Shown: positions 1 to 10,866 of the stretch, piece after piece
Numbering within the stretch: position 1 is the first letter of the stretch
How the letters are laid out: every line of letters begins with the position of its first letter
Assembly: GCF_002632485.1 (NCBI RefSeq)
Contig: NZ_NIBU01000017.1
Location: 1-64,000, forward strand
Source: Xenorhabdus innexi
GTDB lineage: Bacteria > Pseudomonadota > Gammaproteobacteria > Enterobacterales > Enterobacteriaceae
Length of the DNA stretch: 64,000 nt
Direction: 5' to 3'
Translations under genes and position numbers: made by a program
Notes under the pieces: generated by a model
Seen by the model: only the letters and a program-made list of their open reading frames with translations
What the model was told of the DNA's origin: nothing
The model's database searches: none

Positions 1-1
1 A

Positions 2-316
2 TTCATTGCCGAAGCCTGTGGTCTTAATGAGGGACTGGGAGTGAAAGGCCAGTGGGGAACGCTTCAATCCATGGAGACACGCATGCAGTTTCTATCAGAC
101 CCGACACATCGGATCCGATTCGTTTATACCCCCAAACACGCTTCCTGGTTAAATCAAATTGAATGTTGGTTCAGTCTGGTCTCCCGACATTTGCTCAGGC
201 GGCTTTCCGTCAGCAGCAAAGCGATATTACGGACATGCATTTTAAAATATATCGAATATTACAACCGGGTATTAGCTAAACCTTTTAAGTGGCTTTACCG
301 TGGGAATACAAAGTGA
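2..316 (+). pseudogene. IS630-family transposase, C-terminal part (5' end outside window)
   Basis: The frame is open from the window edge to a TGA at 314-316 and gives about 104 residues. It contains the signature TPKHASWLNQIECWFS, the end of the DDE catalytic domain of IS630/Tc1-type transposases; the Glu in NQIE is the expected last catalytic acid. The first two catalytic acids would lie upstream, so whether the whole gene is intact cannot be judged here. An internal GTG at 41 is not a credible start because the homology begins before it. It borders a broken ERIC copy and a truncated mtgA, which suggests insertion-driven gene loss. IS630 elements normally target TA dinucleotides, but I could not place the terminal inverted repeat. 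Confidence 0.8.
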
Positions 317-343
317 TGTCATTAATTGCAGAATACACCACTA

Positions 344-395
344 GGGACTCATTCCCTTGCCGTCGCAACGCATCTTGAAATACATTGTGTATATA
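344..395 (-). repeat. Partial ERIC element
   Basis: These 52 bp match one end of the full ERIC copies in this window (compare 21524-21574), including CCCTTGCCG and CATCTTGAAAT and the terminal GTGTATATA. The other half is missing. The copy starts just downstream of the transposase gene, so it was probably broken by the IS or by a deletion. Confidence 0.75.
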
Positions 396-466
396 CGCTT
401 CTGACATTTTTTATTGTATTCAACCGCCATTTTATTGCAGAAAAATCGTCATCACTATTTCAGAAC

Positions 467-679
467 TCACTGATCTTCGGTAGTAATCACGGCAAATCCT
501 GTATAAGGTGAAATTTGATCTTGCCCCCAGATAGAGCAAAAAACATAAGATAAATTAATTGAGATTAGCGCGCCTGCCTGCCTTTCCGGCATCACCATAG
601 AAAACGGCGCTGGCAAAAATGAAAATGTGATTACAGCAACAAACCATAAAAAGGTGATCGTAAGCACAATTTTATTCAA
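467..679 (-). pseudogene. mtgA: Truncated biosynthetic peptidoglycan transglycosylase MtgA remnant
   Basis: The 70-residue product matches the N-terminus of E. coli MtgA (about 242 aa). It has an N-terminal membrane segment, then PFSMVMPERQ, DQISPYTGFAVI and TEDQ. In MtgA and other GT51 enzymes the Glu of this AEDQ-like motif is the catalytic base. The frame ends one codon after TEDQ, so most of the glycosyltransferase fold is absent. What follows is ERIC and IS630 debris instead of the expected KFPEHWGFD. Position also supports the call: in E. coli mtgA lies directly next to elbB, as here. The remnant is almost certainly inactive. It could still be translated as a short membrane peptide. Confidence 0.85.
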
Positions 680-716
680 CCAGTGCCATAATATTAAAAA
701 AGGATTTCACATCCTA

Positions 717-1370
717 TTACTCAATCATTTCCAATACTTTTCTGACTAATTTATCGATTCCTATTTCAGCCTCAGCCAGGGATTGAGCAAGCATATATGC
801 TGGGGTTGTTACAATTTTGTTTTCAAAATCAATAACAATATCGTCAACCGGACATTCAATATGTATCCCGCCCATTTTCTCTATCTGTGATACCGTTTCA
901 GGATCATTACCTACAGTAACCTTTATCGGTTTGCCTAATATTTTAGGCACCATCACAGGAGCAATACACATAAATCCCATCGGCTTACCCTTTTTGTGCA
1001 TATTACGCACAATACTTAAAAATTGTTTATTTATTTCACATTCAAACCCTTTAAATGCGAAATTAGATAAATTTTTAGCTGCGCCAAAACCACCGGGAAC
1101 AATTAGTGCATCCAATGTATCCGTATTAATTTCAGATAATGGCTGAATATTACCTCTTGTTATACGGGCTGACTCCTCCATTATGTGACGTATTTCTTGT
1201 TTTTCCTCTCCATTAAGGTGATTAATTACATGATGTTGTGACTCACTTGGAGAAAAAAAAGACACTTCAGTGCCTAAACGGCTCAAAGAGAGCATAGTTA
1301 GGACTGATTCATGTATTTCACTACCGTCATAGACACCACACCCACTTAATATCACTGCAACAGATTTCAT
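717..1370 (-). CDS. elbB: ElbB, glyoxalase / isoprenoid biosynthesis-associated DJ-1/PfpI-like protein
   Basis: The product is 217 residues, the E. coli ElbB length, and opens with MKSVAVILSGCGVYDGSEIH. It belongs to the DJ-1/PfpI class I amidotransferase-like superfamily. GFMCIAP carries the nucleophile-elbow Cys, and VPGGFGAAKNLSNFA and TTPAYMLAQSLAEA are highly conserved. E. coli ElbB has been reported to have glyoxalase III activity; its older link to isoprenoid synthesis is weak. I chose the ATG at 1368-1370. A start four codons upstream would use an ATG that overlaps the likely ribosome-binding GGAG. It lies between the mtgA remnant and arcZ/arcB, preserving the enterobacterial order mtgA-elbB-arcB. 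Confidence 0.93.
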   Translation of the reverse strand: MKSVAVILSGCGVYDGSEIHESVLTMLSLSRLGTEVSFFSPSESQHHVINHLNGEEKQEIRHIMEESARITRGNIQPLSEINTDTLDALIVPGGFGAAKNLSNFAFKGFECEINKQFLSIVRNMHKKGKPMGFMCIAPVMVPKILGKPIKVTVGNDPETVSQIEKMGGIHIECPVDDIVIDFENKIVTTPAYMLAQSLAEAEIGIDKLVRKVLEMIE

Positions 1371-1520
1371 ATTTATCTCCATTTGTAGTAGATTAATGCT
1401 TAACCCCTTAGAGGGTTAAACACCAATCTTCATCACAGATTTTAATGAATCTTGTAACAAAAAATCTTATCTTTGCTATGTTGGTACTTGTGTTCTGTGT
1501 AAAAGAATTCTCTAATTGCT

Positions 1521-1617
1521 CGCGCCTGAAAAAAATCTTAGATAAGCGGGCAAACAAGTTTCCCTGGTGTTGGCGCAGTATTCGCGCACCCCAACTTCGG
1601 TTGGGGTTATTTTTTTG
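1521..1617 (+). ncRNA. arcZ: ArcZ Hfq-dependent small RNA
   Basis: The stretch 1559-1590 (TTTCCCTGGTGTTGGCGCAG, then TATTCGCGCACCCC) is nearly identical to the seed-containing 3' half of E. coli ArcZ. It is followed by a strong hairpin at 1589-1608 (ACCCCAA-CTTCGG-TTGGGGT) and a T-run. Location and orientation also match: between elbB and arcB, on the strand opposite arcB. A promoter fits, with TTGTGT at 1488-1493, a 17-bp spacer and TCTAAT at 1511-1516; transcription would start near 1521-1524. In E. coli, ArcZ activates rpoS translation, is repressed by ArcA and feeds back on arcB. In Xenorhabdus/Photorhabdus it is reported to control natural-product synthesis through the regulator HexA. 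The 5' end is inferred. Confidence 0.92.
1589..1617 (+). terminator. Rho-independent terminator of arcZ
   Basis: A seven-base-pair GC-rich stem with a CTTCGG loop (1589-1608) is followed by TATTTTTTTG. It lies just beyond the arcB stop codon, so both transcripts end here, converging. Confidence 0.9.
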
Positions 1618-3946
1618 TAACGCCTGTTAACCAGTTTCTCAATGTTTCTGTATCATTCTTCCACTCCAGATTTAACTCATCGACCCACTCTTGTACGTTA
1701 TCCCACCATGCTGGCAAATCCGGTGACTGGATCTGTTGTGCTAATTGTTGCAGATGACGTAATCCGACAGAGCCAGCAGCACCTTTAATTTTATGAGCCT
1801 CTTCTGTAATCCCTTTTTGATCTCTCGCCGTCATATTTGAACCCAATAAGGCAAGGTAGCCCGGCATCATATTTTCAAAGATTGTCAGGTTATCAATTAT
1901 CATTTCTGGCCCGACTAGATCGATATACTGATTAAGCATCTCAGTATCGAGTAGCTCTTCATCTTTCTTCGGCTCAATGAATTCGGCTAATACAGTCTTA
2001 GCTTCCGTGGACTTACCCCAGAATTTTTCCATTACCGCAGTCAGTTCTTTAACCGAAAGAGGCTTACTGAGTACCTCATCCATGCCCGCATCAAGATATT
2101 CTTTTTTGTCTTTCAATACATTAGCAGTCAGAGCGATCAGAGGAGGAAGAGAGTGATTCGGGTAACGTTGATGTAATTCGCGGGCCACATCCAATCCGGT
2201 CATATCCGGTAACTGAATATCAAGCAGTACCAAATCATATTCATCCGGATCAAACATATCGAGAGCATCAGCGCCATTCATAGCCACATCCACACTATTG
2301 CCGAGCTTTTCCAGAACAGAACGGGCAACAATCACATTCAGTTCAATATCCTCAACCAGCAGAATATTAAGGGCTGGCAGTGGTAACGCATCTTCTTCTT
2401 CCACCCCTGGCTGATTTTCATCAATCGCAGGAGCGATGATTGAAAGGGTAAAGCAGGAGCCTTTTCCGACTGTGCTATCAACTGTAATATCGCCACCCAT
2501 GGCTTGTGCAAGCCGCTTAGAAACTGCCAACCCGATCCCTGTTCCTGTTGCCGGACGGCCACCAGCACTGTCTCTTACCTGATAATACATGGCGAAGATT
2601 TTTTCTAATTCATCAGCCGGTATACCAATACCGGAATCAGTCACTTCAAATAGCAGGCAATCACCTTTTTCTCGCCAGATGCGAACTTTGATCTCTCCCG
2701 TCTGGGTAAATTTCACAGCATTACCAATGAGATTCCACAGGATCTGACGCAGACGGGTTCCGTCAGCCAGTATTCTGGCAGGCAGTGGTAACTCAGGTTC
2801 CAGTACAAAACGGAGCCCTTTTGGCTGCGCCAGCAATCCGGATATGTTCTCCAAATCCGCCATAAAACTGGTAAAATCAATGTGCTGGCTATCAAGCTGG
2901 ACTTTACGGCGCTCAATCTTATCCAACTCAATAATATCATTGAAAATATTACCCAGCGTGATGGCGCTGACATGGATTGTTTTCAGATAATTACCCTGTT
3001 CTGGGGTCAGATGAGTATCCATCAGAATACGGCTTAAACCGACAATGCCATTTAAAGGCGTACGAAGCTCATGGCTAATCGTAGAAATGAAGGTGGTTTT
3101 ATCCCTGCTGGCATTCTCCAGCGCATCCTGATAGCGCTTACGCTCCGTGATATCGCGGCCAAATCCCATCAGACCATGCCGCTTGCCGATGCGGTCATAA
3201 AAAGGAACTTTTCTCAGCTCAAAACAGGCCTTGCGTCCATCAGGGTAAACCAGCCACTGTTCATAGGTCAGCGAGACATTATGGCGGAAGACTTTTTCAT
3301 CCGTCTCCATGACCTTGTTGGCAATTTCTTTATCGTAGACTTCTGTGGGTGTCAGGCCAATCAGTTGCTTTTCACTTTTACCGGTCAACAGTTCCATTGC
3401 GCGGTTACAACCGGAAAATTCATTATCTTCGTTGCGGTAATAAACCAGATCAGGTGAAGCATCAAGGAATGAGCGTAACAGAACTGACTGCTGCTCAAGT
3501 TCAATCTGCGTTTTTTCACGGTGCTCCATTTCTAATTTTAATTTATCCAGCAGTACCAGATGTGCCTGCTCCGCTTTTTCGCGTTCACTGATTTCCTGAT
3601 TCAGCTGAGTAATATTGTCTTTTAACTGTTGATTCAGCTCGGCATCACGCTGGCGCATTTCCTCCAGCTTTGCCACCAGACTGGATAAACGCTGGCGCGA
3701 CTCTTCAAGCTGCTCCACCACAATAGAGAGAAAATAGACAGCCCACGGTGTAATTAATAAACCAAAAAAAATAGAACGGATGAGGTCAATACGTTGCACT
3801 TCCCCATGCAAGACGAAAGTTACGGCCATTTGCATCGTCATTGCCAGAATTACCAGAACAGACGCCAGCAGTAATGAAAAACGCACCAGCCCGAGTTTCA
3901 TCATTAAATCAACGTAATATTGGGCAAGCCCCCTGATAAACTTCAT
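1607..3946 (-). CDS. arcB: ArcB, hybrid sensor histidine kinase of the anoxic redox control system
   Basis: The product is 779 aa (E. coli about 778). ArcB senses the quinone redox state at the inner membrane and phosphorylates ArcA when respiration slows. Domain order: two transmembrane helices (about residues 22-77), a coiled linker, a PAS domain (about 150-270), a HisKA domain with ISHELRTPLNG (His near 292), an ATPase domain with GTGIGLAVS, a receiver with LLDIQLPDMTG (phospho-Asp), and a C-terminal HPt with AHKIKGAAGS (phospho-His). All three phosphorelay residues are present. I took the ATG at 3944-3946 because MKFIRGLAQYYVDLMMKL aligns with the E. coli N-terminus and GGAG sits upstream; a frame seven codons longer has no support. 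Confidence 0.97.
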   Translation of the reverse strand: MKFIRGLAQYYVDLMMKLGLVRFSLLLASVLVILAMTMQMAVTFVLHGEVQRIDLIRSIFFGLLITPWAVYFLSIVVEQLEESRQRLSSLVAKLEEMRQRDAELNQQLKDNITQLNQEISEREKAEQAHLVLLDKLKLEMEHREKTQIELEQQSVLLRSFLDASPDLVYYRNEDNEFSGCNRAMELLTGKSEKQLIGLTPTEVYDKEIANKVMETDEKVFRHNVSLTYEQWLVYPDGRKACFELRKVPFYDRIGKRHGLMGFGRDITERKRYQDALENASRDKTTFISTISHELRTPLNGIVGLSRILMDTHLTPEQGNYLKTIHVSAITLGNIFNDIIELDKIERRKVQLDSQHIDFTSFMADLENISGLLAQPKGLRFVLEPELPLPARILADGTRLRQILWNLIGNAVKFTQTGEIKVRIWREKGDCLLFEVTDSGIGIPADELEKIFAMYYQVRDSAGGRPATGTGIGLAVSKRLAQAMGGDITVDSTVGKGSCFTLSIIAPAIDENQPGVEEEDALPLPALNILLVEDIELNVIVARSVLEKLGNSVDVAMNGADALDMFDPDEYDLVLLDIQLPDMTGLDVARELHQRYPNHSLPPLIALTANVLKDKKEYLDAGMDEVLSKPLSVKELTAVMEKFWGKSTEAKTVLAEFIEPKKDEELLDTEMLNQYIDLVGPEMIIDNLTIFENMMPGYLALLGSNMTARDQKGITEEAHKIKGAAGSVGLRHLQQLAQQIQSPDLPAWWDNVQEWVDELNLEWKNDTETLRNWLTGVTKK

Positions 3947-4609
3947 AACAGCTCCAAGTAAAATCACCAGACTGCATCATAGCCTAAAAAAAGCCGGACT
4001 TCGTTAAGGGATATTATTGCCAATTCCAAAAAATAATAAAAAAGCAAAAAAACAGAATAATAAATCAAATTTGATTTTAATTACCTATAAGAGATTAAAA
4101 AACAAACAAGAATTTATTCTTAACGGATATAAAATACATTATTATATTCTTTAAATTTATATAAATTAAGTTTAATAAACCATAAAAATACAGTTTTAAA
4201 GCATGTTCAAAAAGTATATTAGGGGTAAAACAGTGATATAAATCACATTAAACCTACTCTACAGCATAGGCCGCAAAACAGTTCATCAACAAATAACTCA
4301 TATTAATTCAATTAATTAACTTTATTTTTATTATTAAAAACATAATTTAACATTATTTGACCTGTTTTATTTTTCTCGTTAAGTTGGGAATCCACTGAAA
4401 ATCAGTCGCTGGTCATTTACTCAGCTCATATTTATGCAGTGTCCTTATACAGAAACACAACCATCACTTTGCTGTTTGTTATTAGCGGAGTACTACCGCT
4501 TCAGACAAGCAATATTAGACTGAGGGCGCACTTCAGACGCCTGTAGAAATAACTAACTATATCATCTCGTAATTGATGTGAGAGTCGGACAGAATTTGGG
4601 AGCTTTACC
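3947..4609. other. Long intergenic region between arcB and gltB
   Basis: About 660 bp of very AT-rich DNA between divergent arcB and gltB. In E. coli yhcC occupies this interval; I see no trace of it. The right part should hold the gltBD promoter and the left part the arcB promoter, but no clear sigma-70 pair stands out. A CRP-like palindrome is listed separately. Confidence 0.6.
4232..4247. promoter_or_regulatory. Candidate CRP (or FNR-like) binding site
   Basis: AGTGATATAAATCACA differs at one arm position from the CRP consensus TGTGA-N6-TCACA, and it also resembles the FNR box TTGAT-N4-ATCAA. It lies about 360 bp upstream of gltB and 285 bp upstream of arcB, so the target gene is uncertain. 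Confidence 0.4.
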
Positions 4610-7600
4610 ATGTTGTATGACAAATTACAGGAAAAAGACAACTGTGGCTTTGGGCTAATCGCACATATTGAAGGAGAACCGAGCCACAAAGTGGTGCGTA
4701 CAGCGATACATGCACTAGCCAGAATGCAACATCGGGGAGCGATTCTGGCAGATGGGAAAACCGGTGACGGCTGTGGCTTATTAATGCAAAAACCCGACCG
4801 GTTTTTCCAGATGCTTGCTAATGAACAATCGTGGCGGCTGGCAAAAAACTACGCTGTCGGTATGCTGTTTCTGAGTCAGGACAGCCAAATCGCTCAAGCA
4901 TGTCGTAATATTATTGAGCAGGAATTAGAACACGAAACTTTGTCTATCGCCGGATGGCGGGAAGTTCCCATCAATCAGGATATTTTAGGAAATATCGCCT
5001 TATCCAGCCTTCCCCGCATTGAACAAATCTTTGTGAATGCTCCGGCCGGATGGCGATCTCAGGACTTAGAGCGCAGGCTGTTCATGGTTCGGCGGCGCGT
5101 GGAAAAACGCATTACTGATGAAGATTTCTATATTTGCAGCCTTTCCAACGTAGTCACTATTTATAAAGGGCTATGTATGGCAGCGGATTTGCCACGCTTC
5201 TACCCGGATCTCGCTGATTTGCGGATGGAATCCGCGATCTGCCTGTTCCACCAGCGGTTTTCCACCAATACTGTTCCCCGCTGGCCGCTGGCTCAACCAT
5301 TCCGCTATCTGGCTCACAACGGAGAAATCAATACGATCACCGGAAACCGCGAGTGGGCAAGAGCAAGGGCTTACAAATTCCGCACGCCATTGATTCCTGA
5401 TTTACAAACTGCGGCACCTTTTGTCAATGAAACAGGCTCCGATTCCAGTTCGTTGGATAATATGCTGGAACTGTTTCTCAATGGCGGGATGGATTTAATC
5501 CGCGCGATGCGTTTGCTTGTCCCACCAGCATGGCAGAACAATCCAGATATGGATGACGATCTGCGCGCCTTTTTTGATTTTAACTCCATGCATATGGAGC
5601 CGTGGGATGGCCCTGCGGGTATTGTTATTTCTGACGGACGCTATGCAGCCTGTAATCTTGATCGAAACGGTTTACGTCCGGCACGTTACGTCATTACCAA
5701 AGATAAGCTGATTACCTGTGCTTCCGAAGTCGGAATATGGGATTACCAGCCCGATGAAGTTGTGGAGAAAGGACGTGTCGGGCCGGGAGAATTGATGGTG
5801 ATCGATACCCGCAAAGGCCGTATCCTGCATTCTGCGGAAACAGATAACGATTTAAAAAACCGTCACCCTTATAAGGAGTGGCTGGAAAAAAATGTCAGGC
5901 ATCTGACACCATTCGAGAAATTACCGGAAGAGCAGGTTGGCAAGCGAGATTTGGATGATCATATGCTGGCAACCTATCAAAAACAGTTTGCCTACAGTAA
6001 TGAAGAGCTGGATCAGATTATCCGCGTACTCGGTGAGAATGGGCAGGAAGCAACCGGTTCAATGGGTGATGACACACCATTTGCCGTTCTTTCCAGCCGT
6101 CCGCGTATCATCTATGACTATTTCCGCCAGCAGTTCGCTCAAGTCACCAATCCCCCTATTGATCCGCTGCGCGAAGCACATGTCATGTCACTCTCCACCC
6201 GCATAGGCAGGGAAATGAATGTATTTTGCGAAGCAGAAGGTCAGGCTCACCGCCTCAGTTTTGAATCTCCGGTACTGCTTTATCCTGATTTTTTGCAACT
6301 GACAAAGCAGCAGGAATCTTATTATCCGGCAGAAACGCTGGATTTAACGTTTAACCCACAAGAAATCAGTCTCAAAAAAGCCGTCTCAGCCCTGTGTGAA
6401 CAGGCCGAGAAACTGGTTCGTGACGGTGCCGTCTTGCTGGTGTTGTCTGACCGTAATATTTCTCCTGAAAAATTACCGATCCCTGCACCAATGGCCGTTG
6501 GCGCTATCCAGCACTGTCTGGTGGAAAAAAGCCTGCGTTGCGATGCCAATCTAATCGTTGAAACCGCCAGTGCCCGCGATCCTCACCACTTCGCCGTCCT
6601 GCTTGGTTTTGGGGCTACTGCGGTTTACCCTTATCTGGCATACGAATCGCTGGGTAAAATGATTGATGACGGAACCCTCAATATGCCATATGCCCGCGTG
6701 ATGCTGAACTATCGTAATGGCATCAATAAAGGGTTATATAAAATCATGTCTAAAATGGGTATTTCTACAATCTCTTCCTATCGCTGCTCTAAGTTATTTG
6801 AAACTGTCGGATTGCATTCCGAGGTGACAGATATCTGCTTCAATGGCGTTGTCAGCCGGATTGAAGGCGCTGATTTCAGTGATTTTGAGCAGGATCTGCA
6901 TAATCTCTCCAAACGAGCCTGGCTGCACCGCCACACCATCGATCAGGGCGGGCTGCTGAAATATGTCCACGATGGAGAATATCATGCGTATAACCCTGAT
7001 GTTGTCAGCACATTGCAGGCTGCCGTCCACAGCGGCCATTACAGCGATTACCAGAAATACTCACAATTGGTCAATGGTCGCCCTGTGACAACCCTGCGGG
7101 ATTTACTGGCGATCTCACCAAAAGATCAACCAGTTCCCATCGAAGAAGTTGAGCCAGCAGAAGAGCTGTTTAAGCGTTTTGATACCGCCGCCATGTCAAT
7201 TGGTGCTCTGAGCCCTGAAGCTCATGAATCGCTGGCTGAAGCAATGAACACATTAGGTGGTTTCTCCAACTCAGGGGAAGGCGGAGAAGATCCTGCCCGT
7301 TATGGAACGAATAAGGTCTCCCGCATTAAGCAGGTTGCCTCTGGACGCTTTGGTGTGACTCCCGCTTATTTAAGCAGCGCCGATGTTATTCAGATTAAAG
7401 TGGCTCAAGGGGCGAAACCCGGTGAAGGCGGGCAATTACCGGGGGATAAAGTCACCCCTTATATTGCCAGACTACGCTATTCCATTCCCGGTGTGACACT
7501 TATTTCACCACCACCCCATCATGACATTTATTCTATCGAAGATTTAGCTCAGCTCATTTTCGACCTGAAGCAAATCAACCCCAGAGCACTGATTTCCGTC

Positions 7601-9067
7601 AAGCTGGTTTCAGAGCCGGGAGTGGGAACTATTGCTACCGGAGTAGCCAAAGCCTATGCGGATCTTATCACTATCGCCGGTTATGATGGCGGAACCGGCG
7701 CAAGCCCTCTTTCCTCTGTCAAATATGCCGGTTGTCCGTGGGAACTGGGATTGGTAGAAACCCAGCAGGCACTGGTTGCAAATGGTCTGCGCCATAAAAT
7801 CCGTCTTCAGGTGGATGGAGGATTAAAAACCGGAGTCGATATTATCAAGGCCGCTATTTTAGGGGCAGAAAGCTTTGGTTTTGGTACAGGGCCGATGGTA
7901 GCTCTCGGCTGTAAATATCTGAGGATCTGCCACCTCAATAATTGTGCTACCGGAGTAGCAACGCAGGATGAGAAACTGCGTCAGTCCCATTATCATGGTC
8001 TGCCGGAACGGGTCATGAATTATTTTCGTTTTATTGCGCAGGAAACACGTGAAATTCTGGCGCAACTGGGAGTCCGAAAGTTAACGGATCTGATTGGGCG
8101 TACCGATTTACTTGAAATACTGGAAGGGATCTCTGCCAAACAAAGTAAACTCAACCTTGAGCCTCTGCTGGAAACAGTTCAGCCTCACGAAGGTAAAGCA
8201 CAACACTGTACAGAAGATAACCCTTCTTTTGATCAGGGTATCCTGAATCAGGCTATTATCAGACAAGCTCTGCCTTATGTAGAAAAATCACAGAGTAAAG
8301 CGTTCTATTTTGATATCCAGAATACCGATCGCTCTGTCGGCGCATCATTGTCTGGAATAATAGCGACAATGCACGGTGATCAGGGGCTGGCTGGCAACCC
8401 GATAAAACTGCATTTTTCAGGAACAGCCGGGCAAAGTTTTGGGGTCTGGAATGCGGGTGGGCTTGAACTGACACTCACTGGTGACGCTAATGATTACGTT
8501 GGCAAAGGAATGGCTGGTGGACAAATTGTCATCCAGCCTCCGGTTGGTTCAGCATTCAAAAGTCATGAAGCCACAATTATCGGCAATACCTGTCTTTACG
8601 GTGCAACAGGCGGCAAACTGTTTGCTGCCGGATGTGCCGGTGAGCGCTTTGCCGTACGGAATTCAGGCACTATCACTGTGGTTGAAGGTATCGGCGATAA
8701 TGGCTGTGAATATATGACCGGCGGGATAGTCTGCGTGTTGGGTAACACTGGCGTCAATTTCGGTGCAGGCATGACCGGAGGCTTCGCCTATGTCCTCGAT
8801 GAATCTGATGACTTCCGCAAACGGGTTAACCCTGAATTAGTCGAAGTGCTCTCAATCGATACCCTTTCCATTCATAAAGAACATCTGCGCGGATTAATCA
8901 CTGAACACGTACGCCTGACAGGCTCCCAACAGGGTGAAAGTATTCTGGAAAACTGGTCACAGTGGGTCAATAAATTTGCGCTGGTTAAACCTAAATCCAG
9001 TGATGTCAGTGCGCTGCTGGGGCATCGTAGCCGTTCCACCGCTGAATTACGGGTTCAGGCACAGTAG
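4610..9067 (+). CDS. gltB: Glutamate synthase (NADPH) large subunit GltB
   Basis: The 1485-residue product closely follows E. coli GltB. GOGAT transfers the amide of glutamine to 2-oxoglutarate, giving two glutamates. The order is an N-terminal class II glutaminase domain, a central domain, an FMN-binding synthase domain and a C-terminal beta-helix (GXGXG). The first residues, MLYDKLQEKDNCGFGL, form a short propeptide; Cys12 becomes the N-terminal nucleophile after processing. The synthase domain has TIAGYDGGTGASPLSS and the cysteine cluster CKYLRICHLNNCATG, expected to hold the 3Fe-4S centre. The start has GGGAG 8 nt upstream. gltD follows 9 bp later, in one operon. Confidence 0.98.
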   Translation: MLYDKLQEKDNCGFGLIAHIEGEPSHKVVRTAIHALARMQHRGAILADGKTGDGCGLLMQKPDRFFQMLANEQSWRLAKNYAVGMLFLSQDSQIAQACRNIIEQELEHETLSIAGWREVPINQDILGNIALSSLPRIEQIFVNAPAGWRSQDLERRLFMVRRRVEKRITDEDFYICSLSNVVTIYKGLCMAADLPRFYPDLADLRMESAICLFHQRFSTNTVPRWPLAQPFRYLAHNGEINTITGNREWARARAYKFRTPLIPDLQTAAPFVNETGSDSSSLDNMLELFLNGGMDLIRAMRLLVPPAWQNNPDMDDDLRAFFDFNSMHMEPWDGPAGIVISDGRYAACNLDRNGLRPARYVITKDKLITCASEVGIWDYQPDEVVEKGRVGPGELMVIDTRKGRILHSAETDNDLKNRHPYKEWLEKNVRHLTPFEKLPEEQVGKRDLDDHMLATYQKQFAYSNEELDQIIRVLGENGQEATGSMGDDTPFAVLSSRPRIIYDYFRQQFAQVTNPPIDPLREAHVMSLSTRIGREMNVFCEAEGQAHRLSFESPVLLYPDFLQLTKQQESYYPAETLDLTFNPQEISLKKAVSALCEQAEKLVRDGAVLLVLSDRNISPEKLPIPAPMAVGAIQHCLVEKSLRCDANLIVETASARDPHHFAVLLGFGATAVYPYLAYESLGKMIDDGTLNMPYARVMLNYRNGINKGLYKIMSKMGISTISSYRCSKLFETVGLHSEVTDICFNGVVSRIEGADFSDFEQDLHNLSKRAWLHRHTIDQGGLLKYVHDGEYHAYNPDVVSTLQAAVHSGHYSDYQKYSQLVNGRPVTTLRDLLAISPKDQPVPIEEVEPAEELFKRFDTAAMSIGALSPEAHESLAEAMNTLGGFSNSGEGGEDPARYGTNKVSRIKQVASGRFGVTPAYLSSADVIQIKVAQGAKPGEGGQLPGDKVTPYIARLRYSIPGVTLISPPPHHDIYSIEDLAQLIFDLKQINPRALISVKLVSEPGVGTIATGVAKAYADLITIAGYDGGTGASPLSSVKYAGCPWELGLVETQQALVANGLRHKIRLQVDGGLKTGVDIIKAAILGAESFGFGTGPMVALGCKYLRICHLNNCATGVATQDEKLRQSHYHGLPERVMNYFRFIAQETREILAQLGVRKLTDLIGRTDLLEILEGISAKQSKLNLEPLLETVQPHEGKAQHCTEDNPSFDQGILNQAIIRQALPYVEKSQSKAFYFDIQNTDRSVGASLSGIIATMHGDQGLAGNPIKLHFSGTAGQSFGVWNAGGLELTLTGDANDYVGKGMAGGQIVIQPPVGSAFKSHEATIIGNTCLYGATGGKLFAAGCAGERFAVRNSGTITVVEGIGDNGCEYMTGGIVCVLGNTGVNFGAGMTGGFAYVLDESDDFRKRVNPELVEVLSIDTLSIHKEHLRGLITEHVRLTGSQQGESILENWSQWVNKFALVKPKSSDVSALLGHRSRSTAELRVQAQ

Positions 9068-10495
<1,428 letters not shown>

Positions 10496-10515
10496 TTTTA
10501 TTTTTTTCTGAATCC

Positions 10516-10539
10516 TTCTCCGGCCTTTTGGCCGGAGAA
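10516..10539 (+). terminator. Hairpin after gltD
   Basis: A perfect 10-bp stem (TTCTCCGGCC / GGCCGGAGAA, four-base loop) starts 20 bp after the gltD stop. It lacks a T-run on the + strand, so it may act as an mRNA 3'-end stabiliser or a weak terminator. Confidence 0.55.
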
Positions 10540-10866
10540 AATCCTGCTAAATAACTTCTACTCGCGTTTTATTATCCTTTCACTACCATAATGATTGTAT
10601 TTTTTTACATTATGCGACTATTCCTATATCCCAAAAACAAATATTCAAATTTAATACCCTGAAAACAACCAAAAACAATTCGCCCATTTTTTTAAAATTC
10701 AGGATAAAAACATACCTAAAAAACAACACCATGATTATCCCTCAAATAACAGATTTAAAATCTGCTTTTGCTATCGATTGAATAATAATTAATTGAACAG
10801 GATTTCAATATGCAGAAGACAAGACTGCACTTGAAAACTGGAAGATATAATAACCGAGAGAAATAA

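Noticed and set aside
1445-1630. 61-codon frame on the + strand
   Set aside because: It overlaps arcZ and its terminator, has no ribosome-binding site, and its only conservation is at RNA level.
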